DNA of 10,663 nucleotides from UBA12088 sp964568345. Its GTDB lineage: Bacteria; Patescibacteriota; Minisyncoccia; Phycocordibacterales; UBA12088. A model generated the notes under the pieces. The model was not told the DNA's origin and searched no databases. It worked only from the letters and a program-made list of their open reading frames with translations. The stretch is taken from assembly GCA_964568345.1 (NCBI GenBank), contig CAZMPG010000038.1:1-10663 (forward strand), given 5' to 3'. Shown piece by piece: positions 1 through 9,197 of this stretch. Within the stretch, counting starts at the first letter, position 1, and the number at the start of each line of letters is the position of its first letter. The position numbers and the translations under genes were made by a program.

Positions 1-61
1 CGATCTCGCCTCACTTCAGGATACCTCATGGTGTGGGTAGTTCCTTTATATGACAAAAACT

Positions 62-187
62 ATGAAATTCATCTTTGATCCAAACCAAGAGTACCAGCGC
101 GACGCGGTAGCGGCGGTCGCGGACCTCTTCGAGGGGCAGGGGTCCGGGTCGGCGCATGTGGCAGACCCGGCGGCGCTCGAGGAGTAG
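62..187 (+). pseudogene. Remnant of type III restriction enzyme Res subunit (N-terminus only)
   Basis: An ATG at 62 opens a 41-codon frame ending in TAG at 185. Its first 26 or so residues (MKFIFDPNQEYQRDAVAAV, then ADLFEGQ) resemble the conserved start of type III restriction-modification Res subunits and related DEAD/DEAH helicases, where an F-D-x-N-x-x-Y-Q pattern precedes a helix ending in LFxGQ. Full-length Res proteins are many hundreds of residues and carry helicase motifs and a nuclease domain; none of that is present. After residue 28 the sequence becomes Gly/Ala-rich and unlike the family, and the same frame stops again about 25 nt beyond the TAG. No Shine-Dalgarno sequence is seen. 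The first 80 nt are visibly richer in A/T than the rest of the window, which fits decayed or transferred DNA. The family match is from memory of the family start, not a search; a short unrelated peptide remains possible. Confidence 0.5.
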
Positions 188-256
188 GGGAGGAGGTCGC
201 CCCCTACATTATAAAGGTAGCGCAGGGGAGGATAGGGTGAGGATCAAGGACCTCGC

Positions 257-319
257 CCCTTGTCTATAGTCCCTCGTCTCGTCTCTTATCTCTTTCCCCT
301 TCTCTCTCCTCTTTCCGCT
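257..319 (+). repeat. Degenerate heptamer repeat array upstream of secA
   Basis: Read in steps of seven from 257 the sequence gives CCCTTGT, CTATAGT, CCCTCGT, CTCGTCT, CTTATCT, CTTTCCC, CTTCTCT, CTCCTCT, TTCCGCT. The first three units fit the consensus CYATNGT with at most one or two differences; the later ones decay into general pyrimidine-rich sequence. The 10-mer GTCTATAGTC at 262-271 recurs exactly at 6492-6501 in the second intergenic array. The tract occupies the region where a -35 box of the secA promoter would lie. Confidence 0.45.
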
Positions 320-326
320 CAAAATA

Positions 327-335
327 TGCTACAAT
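327..335 (+). promoter_or_regulatory. Extended -10 promoter of secA, placed for a leaderless mRNA
   Basis: TG at 327-328, one spacer base and TACAAT at 330-335 form an extended -10 element (TGnTATAAT type). No -35 hexamer is recognisable about 17 nt upstream, where the sequence is pyrimidine-rich, as is usual when an extended -10 compensates. The normal transcription start lies about 7 nt after the -10, which is position 342, the A of the secA ATG. No Shine-Dalgarno sequence precedes the gene, which agrees with a leaderless transcript. Confidence 0.6.
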
Positions 336-341
336 CGCCCC

Positions 342-2879
<2,538 letters not shown>

Positions 2880-2928
2880 ACGCCAGATTGTAGAGGTACT
2901 GGTGCGTACTTATCCCCCACATACCCTG

Positions 2929-2958
2929 ACCATGCGCCGTCCCAACCGGTCGCGTGGT
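2929..2958 (+). terminator. Hairpin after secA (terminator or operator)
   Basis: ACCATGCG at 2929-2936 pairs with CGCGTGGT at 2951-2958 (8 bp, one T-G wobble). CCG at 2937-2939 then pairs with CGG at 2947-2949 across a one-base bulge, leaving a 7-nt loop. No T-tract follows, so it is not a standard intrinsic terminator. It ends one base before the -10 of the next gene and occupies that promoter's -35 and spacer zone, so it could instead be an operator. It is the only clear structure in the 94-nt secA-DUF3160 gap. Confidence 0.35.
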
Positions 2959-2959
2959 G

Positions 2960-2965
2960 TATAGT
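2960..2965 (+). promoter_or_regulatory. -10 element TATAGT upstream of the DUF3160 gene
   Basis: TATAGT (5 of 6 to TATAAT) ends 8 nt before the ATG at 2974, so transcription would begin at or within 1-2 nt of the start codon. There is no Shine-Dalgarno sequence and no convincing -35. The position also argues against the in-frame TTG at 2965, which would lie inside the -10 box. Confidence 0.5.
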
Positions 2966-2973
2966 TGGCGTAC

Positions 2974-5496
2974 ATGGAAATGGGTCCAGACGTCTCCCCG
3001 GAAGCGCTGCCGCCCGTCGCTTGGTGGAAGCGTCGGCACGTGCTTCCTCTAGCCATCGTCGGGGGCGTTGGTTTGGTGTGCGTACTCGCGCTCGCCTCGC
3101 GGTATGGCTTCAGAGCTGCGCCGCAAGGGGAAGAACGCACGGGTGACACCACCGCTTCGTCATCCGTGGCGGGGCTACAGTCGGCAACGTCGTTTGATCT
3201 TCCGTACACAGCACCCGACATCACCATCGCACAGGGCCTCGCAGCGCCGTTTGCGCTCAGCGAGGTATCAAACGTGCAGGATATCAAAGACGCGTACGGC
3301 ATCTCGCTCACACAGAGCGAGCTCGCGCGGCTTGAGCGGGACAAGTTTATCGTACTGAATGTACTCGATACCACCCTGGTGAGGGATATGGGCAATGATA
3401 GGAAAGGTATCGAGGTTGGGGACTATGGACGCGAGCTCGTGTCGCTCTATGGGCGCCTCGTCGGTAGCCCCGATCCTCGCTATCGAAAGCAGGCAAACAG
3501 TATCTTCTTCACAGCCGACAGTGCGATGCACCTCTTCTCCATCCTCTCGGTCGAGCTCATGAAAGAAGCGGAGCACGCGTACCTCATACCGAAACTCAAA
3601 GAGCTCACCGCAACGCTCTACAAGGACGCCGCGGCGCGAGTAGCGGCTACCACCGGGGATGACCAGGCCACGTGGCGTGTCGCTCGCAACTACCTCGCGG
3701 TGCCGTACGCGCTCCAGAGCACGTCGCTTCTTTCCCTATCTCCTGGAGCATATGCATCAGTAGATGATCAAACATTGTCCTTCGAGGAGTACCGACAGGC
3801 GTTTGTAGATAAAGATGCCGTGGCCGACACGTACGAACATGCTGCTCAGTTTGTGCAGGGGCTCACACTCGATACGGCGAGTGAAGACGCCGTCCTTGCC
3901 GACCTCAAGCTGGTGTATGACGCTCCAGCAAAGGCCGATTCACACATCCTGGGGGGTACGGGAGGTGGGCAGATCAACCTCCCCGTGCCGTTCTCGCAGT
4001 TTACCGTCCGCGGCTCCTACACACACTCCTCGGAGCGCAGGCAGTACTTCCGTACGATGCAGTGGTACCAGCAGCTTGCACTCCTCCTCAATGACGATGC
4101 TGCGACGCGCGTGGCGTTGCTTTTGGGGGAGCTCGTGGATGCGCGCCCGGCGCTACGCACCCAGTACGACACGGTGAATGCACTCCTGGCGCAGCTCGTC
4201 GGCCCCGGTGACGATCTCGATGTGGGCGACTACGCCGACGCAGTGCATGCGCTTGGCGATAAACGTACCAACCTGGAGGAGCTGCGTGCGTTCCTGAAGG
4301 CACACAAGCCGGCCCCGCGGATTCGGGACACAACCGAAACCTACACCATGCGGTTTTTCAGCCAGAAGTTTATCCCCGATTCGTACTGGACCAGCAAGCT
4401 TACCCAGGGGGACGAAGCGCCGACAGTGGAGGGCATGCAGCTTCCTGTCACGGCTTCCTCACTCGAGGTAATGACGCTTCTTGGGAGCACCTACGCTCGC
4501 GACTCGCTGCCGATGACCTCGTTCTACACCGAGTATAAAAAGCCGATTGACATTCGACTCGGGGAACTGTCGGCAGAGGCGGGCGCGTGGGGAGGGGACT
4601 ACTGGCGCAGTACCCAGGTGACCGGCATCTTGTGGACCATCCAAGGGCTCTTTTCATGGTACACCGCGCACCGTGCGAGTTTGCCGGCGTTCATGCGGGC
4701 GCCGCTCTGGGACGCAAAAACGCTCATGACTGGATCCGCGTTCTGGACTGAGATGCGGCACACGAACATACTCTATGCGAAGCAGTCTGGTGCAGAAGGT
4801 GCAGGAGGTGACGAGGATACCTGCGTCTCCGTTCCACCTCCTGCGAAGGGGTACGTTGAGCCGCAACCCGAGGTATATGCACGGCTCCTCTACGCGGCAC
4901 AGTCACTGCGGTCGGTGTACCACGGGTTCGAGCTGCCGAACCTCGACAAGCTCGACGCATTCATTTCCTACGTCGAGAAGCTCCAGGAGTACACCAATCT
5001 TGAGCTCGCAAACGCCACGCTTACCGAAACTACGGTGAGTACGACCACTACGATGTGGGACACAACGCCATGCGCCGCAACCGTGGTTGTAGATACGCCG
5101 GAGAGTATGCGATGGGAAGAGTTGCGGACAGAGCTCGTGCGGCGCATGGTGCAGGCGCTACCAACGCCGGTTGATAGCAGCGTGGTGCCTATTGTCGAGA
5201 AGCGAGCAGCAGTCGTTGCGGACATACACACCGCGTATGGCGACACGTACCTCGAGGAAGGTACGGGTGTGCCGCGGGTCATCCTCGTTGCGGTAAAGGA
5301 TGCGAACGGCCCGCGGCTGACCATTGGCTTCACGTACTCGCAGTACGAGCTCGAGACACATGAGCGCCTGACGGACGAGGCATGGCAGGATCATTTTTAC
5401 ACCGACAATTTTGATGACTACAACATACACTACAAGCCAAAAGAGGCATGGCCCGAACCTCCTCCATGGTACCGCGAGCTCTTGGGTGGGCGGTAG
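2974..5496 (+). CDS. Membrane-anchored DUF3160 family protein
   Basis: This is an 840-residue protein. A short charged N-terminus ends in WWKRRH, followed by one hydrophobic segment (about 23-42), then a long Ser/Thr- and Asp-rich exterior part; positive-inside charges place the body outside the cytoplasm. The body matches DUF3160 as I recall the family: FFTADSAMHLF at 178-188, YTHSSERRQYFR at 349-360, FSQKFIPDSYW at 462-472, and a C-terminal block VADIHTAYGDTYLEEGTG around 748-765 followed by a YSQYELE stretch. The biochemical function of DUF3160 is unknown. The only two exterior cysteines, Cys617 and Cys700, flank a Thr-rich stretch and could form a disulfide. I chose the ATG at 2974 over the in-frame TTG at 2965 because the latter overlaps the -10 box. 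The gene overlaps the next one by 49 nt, so the two are probably co-expressed. Confidence 0.85.
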   Translation: MEMGPDVSPEALPPVAWWKRRHVLPLAIVGGVGLVCVLALASRYGFRAAPQGEERTGDTTASSSVAGLQSATSFDLPYTAPDITIAQGLAAPFALSEVSNVQDIKDAYGISLTQSELARLERDKFIVLNVLDTTLVRDMGNDRKGIEVGDYGRELVSLYGRLVGSPDPRYRKQANSIFFTADSAMHLFSILSVELMKEAEHAYLIPKLKELTATLYKDAAARVAATTGDDQATWRVARNYLAVPYALQSTSLLSLSPGAYASVDDQTLSFEEYRQAFVDKDAVADTYEHAAQFVQGLTLDTASEDAVLADLKLVYDAPAKADSHILGGTGGGQINLPVPFSQFTVRGSYTHSSERRQYFRTMQWYQQLALLLNDDAATRVALLLGELVDARPALRTQYDTVNALLAQLVGPGDDLDVGDYADAVHALGDKRTNLEELRAFLKAHKPAPRIRDTTETYTMRFFSQKFIPDSYWTSKLTQGDEAPTVEGMQLPVTASSLEVMTLLGSTYARDSLPMTSFYTEYKKPIDIRLGELSAEAGAWGGDYWRSTQVTGILWTIQGLFSWYTAHRASLPAFMRAPLWDAKTLMTGSAFWTEMRHTNILYAKQSGAEGAGGDEDTCVSVPPPAKGYVEPQPEVYARLLYAAQSLRSVYHGFELPNLDKLDAFISYVEKLQEYTNLELANATLTETTVSTTTTMWDTTPCAATVVVDTPESMRWEELRTELVRRMVQALPTPVDSSVVPIVEKRAAVVADIHTAYGDTYLEEGTGVPRVILVAVKDANGPRLTIGFTYSQYELETHERLTDEAWQDHFYTDNFDDYNIHYKPKEAWPEPPPWYRELLGGR

Positions 5497-6452
5497 CGCT
5501 CGCGCTTGGTGCCACGGCCGTTTCGGTTTTTCGCGACCCGGAGCCTGCGCCTGTACCCCCTCCCTCGCGAGCGGTAGCGCACGAGCAGCGCGTGTTTACG
5601 TACGGCGGCGATGCGGAGCGGTATGCGGAGCTGCAGGGTGTGAAGCTGTTTGAAGCTCGCCACGACACCCTTCTTCGTGGCGACACGCGCATCGTCGTCG
5701 TTCCACACCACCTCGTCGCTTCCGAAGCGATTGCGCTTGGTATCCATGCGCTTCGGGCAGAGCAGAGCGAGCGGGTGACGGTACTCCTTGTCACCCCCGA
5801 CCACTTTTCGGCGTGCCCCACATGGGTGTGCACCGCTACCGGCACCTTCAGGACCCAGTTTGGCGATGTACCCACTGACGATGGCGCAGTCAAAAAGCTC
5901 GCTCAAGAATCCATCGTTACCGTACAGCCGAGCTTATTTGACGGAGAGCACGGTGTCCACGCGGTGACGCCGTTTGTCGCGCGCTACCTACCGGGTGCGC
6001 GTATCGTGCCTATCGCGCTTGCGCAGCACGGCACACCGCCGCGTGCCGTGCGTGACGCGCTGCGCGCAAGCGTACGCGCGCTCTTCGAGGCATCCACCAC
6101 GACGCTCCTTGTCGTAAGCAGCGACTTCTCGCACTACCTTCCCCTCAAAGAGGCCGATGCGCGTGACAAAGAGACGACAGCCGCACTGTGTGCCGGTACC
6201 AGCGACGACCTCCTTGCGCTCATAAATCCGTCGCAGAGCGACTGCCCACTCTGCCTTTGGCTTGCGCGCGAGCTTGCCAACGCCGCACACGCACAGCCCA
6301 GCATCCTTTGGCACAGCAACAGCGCAACCTTGCTCAAGGGCGCGCATGCTTCCGAGACCACCAGCCACTTCGTGGTGGCGTATCAGCACGGTGCGTACGA
6401 CACACCGCGGTGTGGGGATGAAGGGGCGTGGACTACGAACTATGGACGATAG
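5448..6452 (+). CDS. MEMO-family protein (AmmeMemoRadiSam system protein B-like), membrane-anchored
   Basis: This 334-residue protein carries the MEMO-family pattern: VVVPHHLVAS at 83-92 (usual PHAGY position), a TPDHF segment at 116-120 (usual GPNH), FDGEHGVHAVTPF at 164-176 (usual EHSxExQLPF) and VSSDFSHY at 223-230. MEMO proteins are structurally related to non-haem iron dioxygenases; their conserved histidines probably bind metal, but the bacterial role is unsettled. The AMMECR1 and radical-SAM partners of the named system are not in this window. Residues 11-27 form a hydrophobic segment like a signal anchor, so the domain is probably outside the membrane. All six cysteines (123, 128, 248, 266, 269, 322) lie beyond it. 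The ATG at 5448 is inside the DUF3160 gene; AAGAGG ends one base before it, too close for a good ribosome site, so ATG 5466 (Met7) is an alternative. The last residues (TTNYGR) are encoded by the heptamer repeat. Confidence 0.8.
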   Translation: MARTSSMVPRALGWAVALALGATAVSVFRDPEPAPVPPPSRAVAHEQRVFTYGGDAERYAELQGVKLFEARHDTLLRGDTRIVVVPHHLVASEAIALGIHALRAEQSERVTVLLVTPDHFSACPTWVCTATGTFRTQFGDVPTDDGAVKKLAQESIVTVQPSLFDGEHGVHAVTPFVARYLPGARIVPIALAQHGTPPRAVRDALRASVRALFEASTTTLLVVSSDFSHYLPLKEADARDKETTAALCAGTSDDLLALINPSQSDCPLCLWLARELANAAHAQPSILWHSNSATLLKGAHASETTSHFVVAYQHGAYDTPRCGDEGAWTTNYGR

Positions 6453-6466
6453 CCGATGGGCGAAGG
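6432..6466 (+). repeat. Heptamer repeat array, ACNATRG orientation, overlapping the end of the MEMO gene
   Basis: Units in strict 7-nt register from 6432 are ACTACGA, ACTATGG, ACGATAG, CCGATGG, GCGAAGG. The consensus ACNATRG is the reverse complement of the CYATNGT units found 20-75 nt downstream. The stop codon of the MEMO gene (6450-6452) lies inside the third unit, so the repeat supplies the last codons of that gene. Confidence 0.6.
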
Positions 6467-6500
6467 GCCAGGATCACCCGCCACCCCTATCGTCTATAGT
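6439..6500 (+). repeat. Inverted repeat of 14-bp arms made from the two heptamer arrays
   Basis: ACTATGGACGATAG (6439-6452) pairs with CTATCGTCTATAGT (6487-6500) over 14 positions with one G-T wobble, with 34 nt between the arms. It includes the MEMO stop codon and could act as a 3'-end stabiliser or terminator, but no T-tract follows (TCTCGGCACC). Confidence 0.6.
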
Positions 6501-6542
6501 CTCGGCACCTTCCTCCATTGTCTGTGGTCCATCGTCCCGTCA
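6487..6542 (+). repeat. Heptamer repeat array, CYATNGT orientation
   Basis: Eight consecutive 7-nt units from 6487 are CTATCGT, CTATAGT, CTCGGCA, CCTTCCT, CCATTGT, CTGTGGT, CCATCGT, CCCGTCA. Five of the eight match CYATNGT or differ at one position, and all remain in register, so this is an old, decayed tandem array. It faces the array at 6432-6466 and shares GTCTATAGTC with the tract upstream of secA. Confidence 0.6.
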
Positions 6543-6567
6543 GTTGTGCACAGGGAAGGCGGCTCAT

Positions 6568-6588
6568 GCCCCTGCGGCTCGTAGGGGC
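6568..6588 (+). promoter_or_regulatory. GC-rich hairpin just upstream of the glycosyltransferase -10 (operator or terminator)
   Basis: GCCCCTGC (6568-6575) pairs with GTAGGGGC (6581-6588): 8 bp with one G-T wobble and a 5-nt loop. It covers the place where a -35 hexamer would sit for the -10 at 6596 and no T-tract follows, so a regulator site or a weak terminator are both possible. Confidence 0.4.
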
Positions 6589-6592
6589 CCGG

Positions 6593-6601
6593 TGCTATAC
6601 T
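6593..6601 (+). promoter_or_regulatory. Extended -10 promoter of the carbohydrate operon
   Basis: TGCTATACT is a near-perfect extended -10 (TGn followed by TATACT at 6596-6601). The expected start of transcription is around 6608, which leaves a leader of about 50 nt before the glycosyltransferase ATG at 6659. A GTG at 6610, close to the expected +1, opens a 29-codon frame that runs out of frame into the gene. Confidence 0.6.
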
Positions 6602-6658
6602 GGAGGAGCGTGCGGAGCCTGGCGCCACGCGTAATGCCGTTCCGCGCTTTTTTCATAA

Positions 6659-7921
6659 ATGAGGGTGCTCATGTACGGCTGGGAGTTCCCCCCGCATAAC
6701 AGCGGTGGGCTCGGTGTCGCCTGTTACGGGCTCACCCGGGCGCTTGTCGGTGAGGGGGCGGATGTGCGGTTCGTGCTCCCCCGCAGGTATCCGGTGGCGG
6801 TCTCTGGCGCCACGATGGTGTTTGCTGACAGTGCTGCACCGCTCCTCTCGAGCGAGCAGGCACAGGGGTTTGCTTCTGGGTACCTCACCGAGGATGAGCT
6901 TCGGTTCCTCCGCGGCAGGTACCCCGAGCTCCAGTACGGGCCGAGTCTCTTTGACGAGGTGCTGCGGTACGCGGTGCGCTCGCCCTTCGTAGCGCTTGCC
7001 CACCAGCCCGACGTCATTCACATGCACGACTGGCTCTGCTTTCCCGCGGGTATCGCGGCAAAGGAGGCGACCGGTGCGCCACTCGTCGCACACGTTCACG
7101 CGACCGAATTCGACCGCACCGGCTTCGGGTCTATAAACCAGCAGGTCTACGAGGTGGAGCGCCGGGGGATGCACGCGGCCGACCTTGTTGTCGCGGTGTC
7201 CGAGTACACGAAGCGAATCATCGTTGACCGCTACGGTATTGACCCGGCGAAGGTGGTCGTGCTCCACAACGGCATTGATGCCGACGACGTGGCGGTCGCG
7301 AGCGCGGTCGAGGGGGACATGCGGCGCCTCAAGGGTCTCGGCTGGGGTGTCGTCCTCTTCGTGGGCCGCCTCACCCTCCAGAAGGGCCCCGACTACTTCC
7401 TCGAAGCGGCGCGGAAAGTCATCGCGCGGAAGCAAAACACCCTTTTTGTGGTGTCCGGTTCTGGCGACATGGCTCGCCAGATGATCGAACGTGCAGCCTC
7501 CCTCGGCATCGGCGACAAGGTGCTCTTCACCGGCTTTCTCCGCGACCGTGAGCTCGCGCGGCTCTACCGCGCTGCCGACCTCGTCGTCATGCCGTCGGTT
7601 TCGGAGCCCTTCGGCATCGTGCCGCTCGAATCGCTTCTTAATGGCACGCCGGTCCTCATTTCGAAACAGTCCGGCGTCGCCGAGGTGGTGCAGCACTCAC
7701 TCAAGGTAGACTTCTGGGACACCGACGAAATGACAAACAAGATCGTTGCGGTACTGAGCCATCCCGAGCTCGCCGCCACACTCGCCACGGAAGGAGGCAG
7801 GGAAGCGCGGACGAGGGTTTGGAAGAAGGTGGCAGAGCACTGTATGCTACTCTATACGAAGCTCGTCCGTCCGTTCTCCCACACCCACCTCCCTGCTCGT
7901 ACGCACACCCACACCCCATGA
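6659..7921 (+). CDS. GT4-type glycosyltransferase, glycogen synthase-like
   Basis: This 420-residue cytoplasmic protein has the GT-B fold signature of a retaining sugar-nucleotide glycosyltransferase, probably extending an alpha-glucan. Visible elements are GWEFPPHNSGGLG at 7-19 (nucleotide-sugar loop), HMHDW at 121-125, HVHATEFDR from 145, NGID at 204-207, VGRLTLQKG at 235-243 (Arg237 and Lys242 in the usual phosphate-binding places), GSGDM from 267, and the E-x7-E pair Glu316/Glu324 in EPFGIVPLE. The N-terminal part resembles glycogen/starch synthases; the donor (ADP- or UDP-glucose) cannot be read from sequence. The ATG at 6659 gives the family's usual start; GAGG at 6661-6664 lies 6 nt before the in-frame ATG at 6671, so Met5 is an alternative. 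The last 20 or so residues are Thr/His/Pro-rich and unlike the family. Its TGA overlaps the next ATG (ATGA), suggesting translational coupling. Confidence 0.9.
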   Translation: MRVLMYGWEFPPHNSGGLGVACYGLTRALVGEGADVRFVLPRRYPVAVSGATMVFADSAAPLLSSEQAQGFASGYLTEDELRFLRGRYPELQYGPSLFDEVLRYAVRSPFVALAHQPDVIHMHDWLCFPAGIAAKEATGAPLVAHVHATEFDRTGFGSINQQVYEVERRGMHAADLVVAVSEYTKRIIVDRYGIDPAKVVVLHNGIDADDVAVASAVEGDMRRLKGLGWGVVLFVGRLTLQKGPDYFLEAARKVIARKQNTLFVVSGSGDMARQMIERAASLGIGDKVLFTGFLRDRELARLYRAADLVVMPSVSEPFGIVPLESLLNGTPVLISKQSGVAEVVQHSLKVDFWDTDEMTNKIVAVLSHPELAATLATEGGREARTRVWKKVAEHCMLLYTKLVRPFSHTHLPARTHTHTP

Positions 7922-9186
7922 CCGCCGTCTGCCTCTACTTCCAGGTACACCAGCCTCGCCGCATCAAGCGGTATCGGCTCTTCGACGTGGGGAACGACCA
8001 CGAGTACTTCAACGACGCCGCGGAGCGCGATACCAACAACGGCAAGGTGCTCCGCAAGGTTGCGGACAAGTGCTACCTGCCCGCCAATGAGACGCTGCTC
8101 CACATGCTCCGCACGTACCCCGACTTCAAGGCAGCGTTCTCAATCTCTGGCATTGCGCTCGAGCAGTTTGAGGAGTATGCACCCGAGGTCATCGAATCGT
8201 TCCGGCGCCTTGTCGCAACGGGGAGGGTCGAGCTCCTCTCGGAGACGTACTACCACTCGCTCGCCTTCCTCCGCTCGCCCGCAGAGTTTCGCGAGCAGGT
8301 ACGGATGCACGACGACAAGATTCAAGAGCTCTTTGGGGTGACGCCGTACGTCTTCCGCAACACGGAGCTCATCTACCGGAACGACATCGCCCACCTCGTC
8401 GCCGACATGGGCTACCTCGGCATGCTCGCCGAGGGCGCCGACCACCTCCTCGGCTGGCGCAAGCCGACGTACGTCTACCACGCGAAGGGCGACCCGCAGT
8501 TTCGCCTCCTCCTCAAGCACTATAAGCTCTCCGACGACATTGCATTCCGCTTCTCGAACCGCTCGTGGGAGGAGTGGCCGCTCACCGCACCGAAGTTTGC
8601 CCAGTGGGTGCACGCGCACGACGGCGATGGGTACGTCGTCAATCTCTTCATGGACTACGAGACGTTCGGCGAGCACCAGTGGGAGGACACCGGCATCTTC
8701 TCTTTCCTCCGCGCGATGCCGGGCGACATCCTCGCACGGGAGGGTGCGCGCTTCGTGACGCCGACCGAGGCCATGACCGAGTTTGCGCCGGTCGGCGAGC
8801 TCGATGCGCCCCACTACGTCTCCTGGGCCGATGTCGAGCGCGACCTCACCGCGTGGCAGGGCAACGCTATCCAGCACGATGCGCTCCGCGCCCTCTTCTC
8901 GCTCGAGGGCGACGTGAAGGCAACCGGCAACAGCGAGCTCCTCCGCGACTGGCGGCGGCTCTCGACCTCCGACCACTTCTACTACATGTGCACGAAGTGG
9001 TTCTCAGATGGCGACGTGCACCGCTACTTCAGCCCGTACGAATCACCGTACGAAGCCTACATTGCGTACATGAATGTCTTGAACGACGTGCGGGTGCGCG
9101 CGCAAGCATTGCCGCCGGCCCGCACGTCCCTGTGGAGCTCGCTCCAGCGTAAGGCACGAGGCGTATTACAAGCATTACTCACCTAA
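7918..9186 (+). CDS. Glycoside hydrolase family 57, alpha-amylase type
   Basis: This 422-residue enzyme has recognisable GH57 regions: VHQP at 10-13, SISGIALEQ around residues 77-85, ELLSETYYHSL at 105-115, FRNTELIY at 146-153 with Glu150 in the nucleophile position, and FMDYETFGEHQ at 244-254 with Asp246 in the acid/base position. GH57 enzymes of this type cleave or rearrange alpha-1,4-glucans with retention. There is no signal peptide, so it should act on an internal polymer, matching the synthase-like gene it overlaps. I chose the ATG at 7918 because it gives the normal MTAVCLYFQVHQP start; an in-frame upstream TTG at 7819 would add residues encoded within the glycosyltransferase gene. No Shine-Dalgarno sequence is present (the upstream stretch is CACCC-rich), so translation probably depends on termination of the preceding gene. 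Specificity (alpha-amylase, 4-alpha-glucanotransferase or branching) is not certain. Confidence 0.93.
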   Translation: MTAVCLYFQVHQPRRIKRYRLFDVGNDHEYFNDAAERDTNNGKVLRKVADKCYLPANETLLHMLRTYPDFKAAFSISGIALEQFEEYAPEVIESFRRLVATGRVELLSETYYHSLAFLRSPAEFREQVRMHDDKIQELFGVTPYVFRNTELIYRNDIAHLVADMGYLGMLAEGADHLLGWRKPTYVYHAKGDPQFRLLLKHYKLSDDIAFRFSNRSWEEWPLTAPKFAQWVHAHDGDGYVVNLFMDYETFGEHQWEDTGIFSFLRAMPGDILAREGARFVTPTEAMTEFAPVGELDAPHYVSWADVERDLTAWQGNAIQHDALRALFSLEGDVKATGNSELLRDWRRLSTSDHFYYMCTKWFSDGDVHRYFSPYESPYEAYIAYMNVLNDVRVRAQALPPARTSLWSSLQRKARGVLQALLT

Positions 9187-9197
9187 ACCTTTAGCAT

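Noticed and set aside
1..78. 25-codon frame open from the left edge, possible end of an upstream gene
   Set aside because: Too short and not recognisable; open frames of this length are common by chance.
2965..2973. TTG start for the DUF3160 protein
   Set aside because: It overlaps the -10 element TATAGT, so the transcript would probably not contain it; ATG 2974 is preferred.
6439..6542. CRISPR array
   Set aside because: Units are 7 nt, degenerate and without spacers; no cas gene is present.
6653..7696. 347-codon minus-strand frame opposite the glycosyltransferase
   Set aside because: Antisense shadow of a gene with complete GT4 motifs; no domain recognised.
7843..7858. TATGCTAC plus TATACG as an internal promoter for the GH57 gene
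   Set aside because: It shares an octamer with the secA promoter, but it is 60 nt or more from the start, inside coding sequence, and the -10 match is weak.
7819..7917. In-frame TTG start extending the GH57 protein by 33 residues
   Set aside because: The added residues are encoded within the glycosyltransferase 3' end and do not resemble GH57; ATG 7918 gives the conserved start.
8140..8976. 278-codon minus-strand frame opposite the GH57 gene
   Set aside because: Antisense shadow; the + strand holds all GH57 catalytic motifs.
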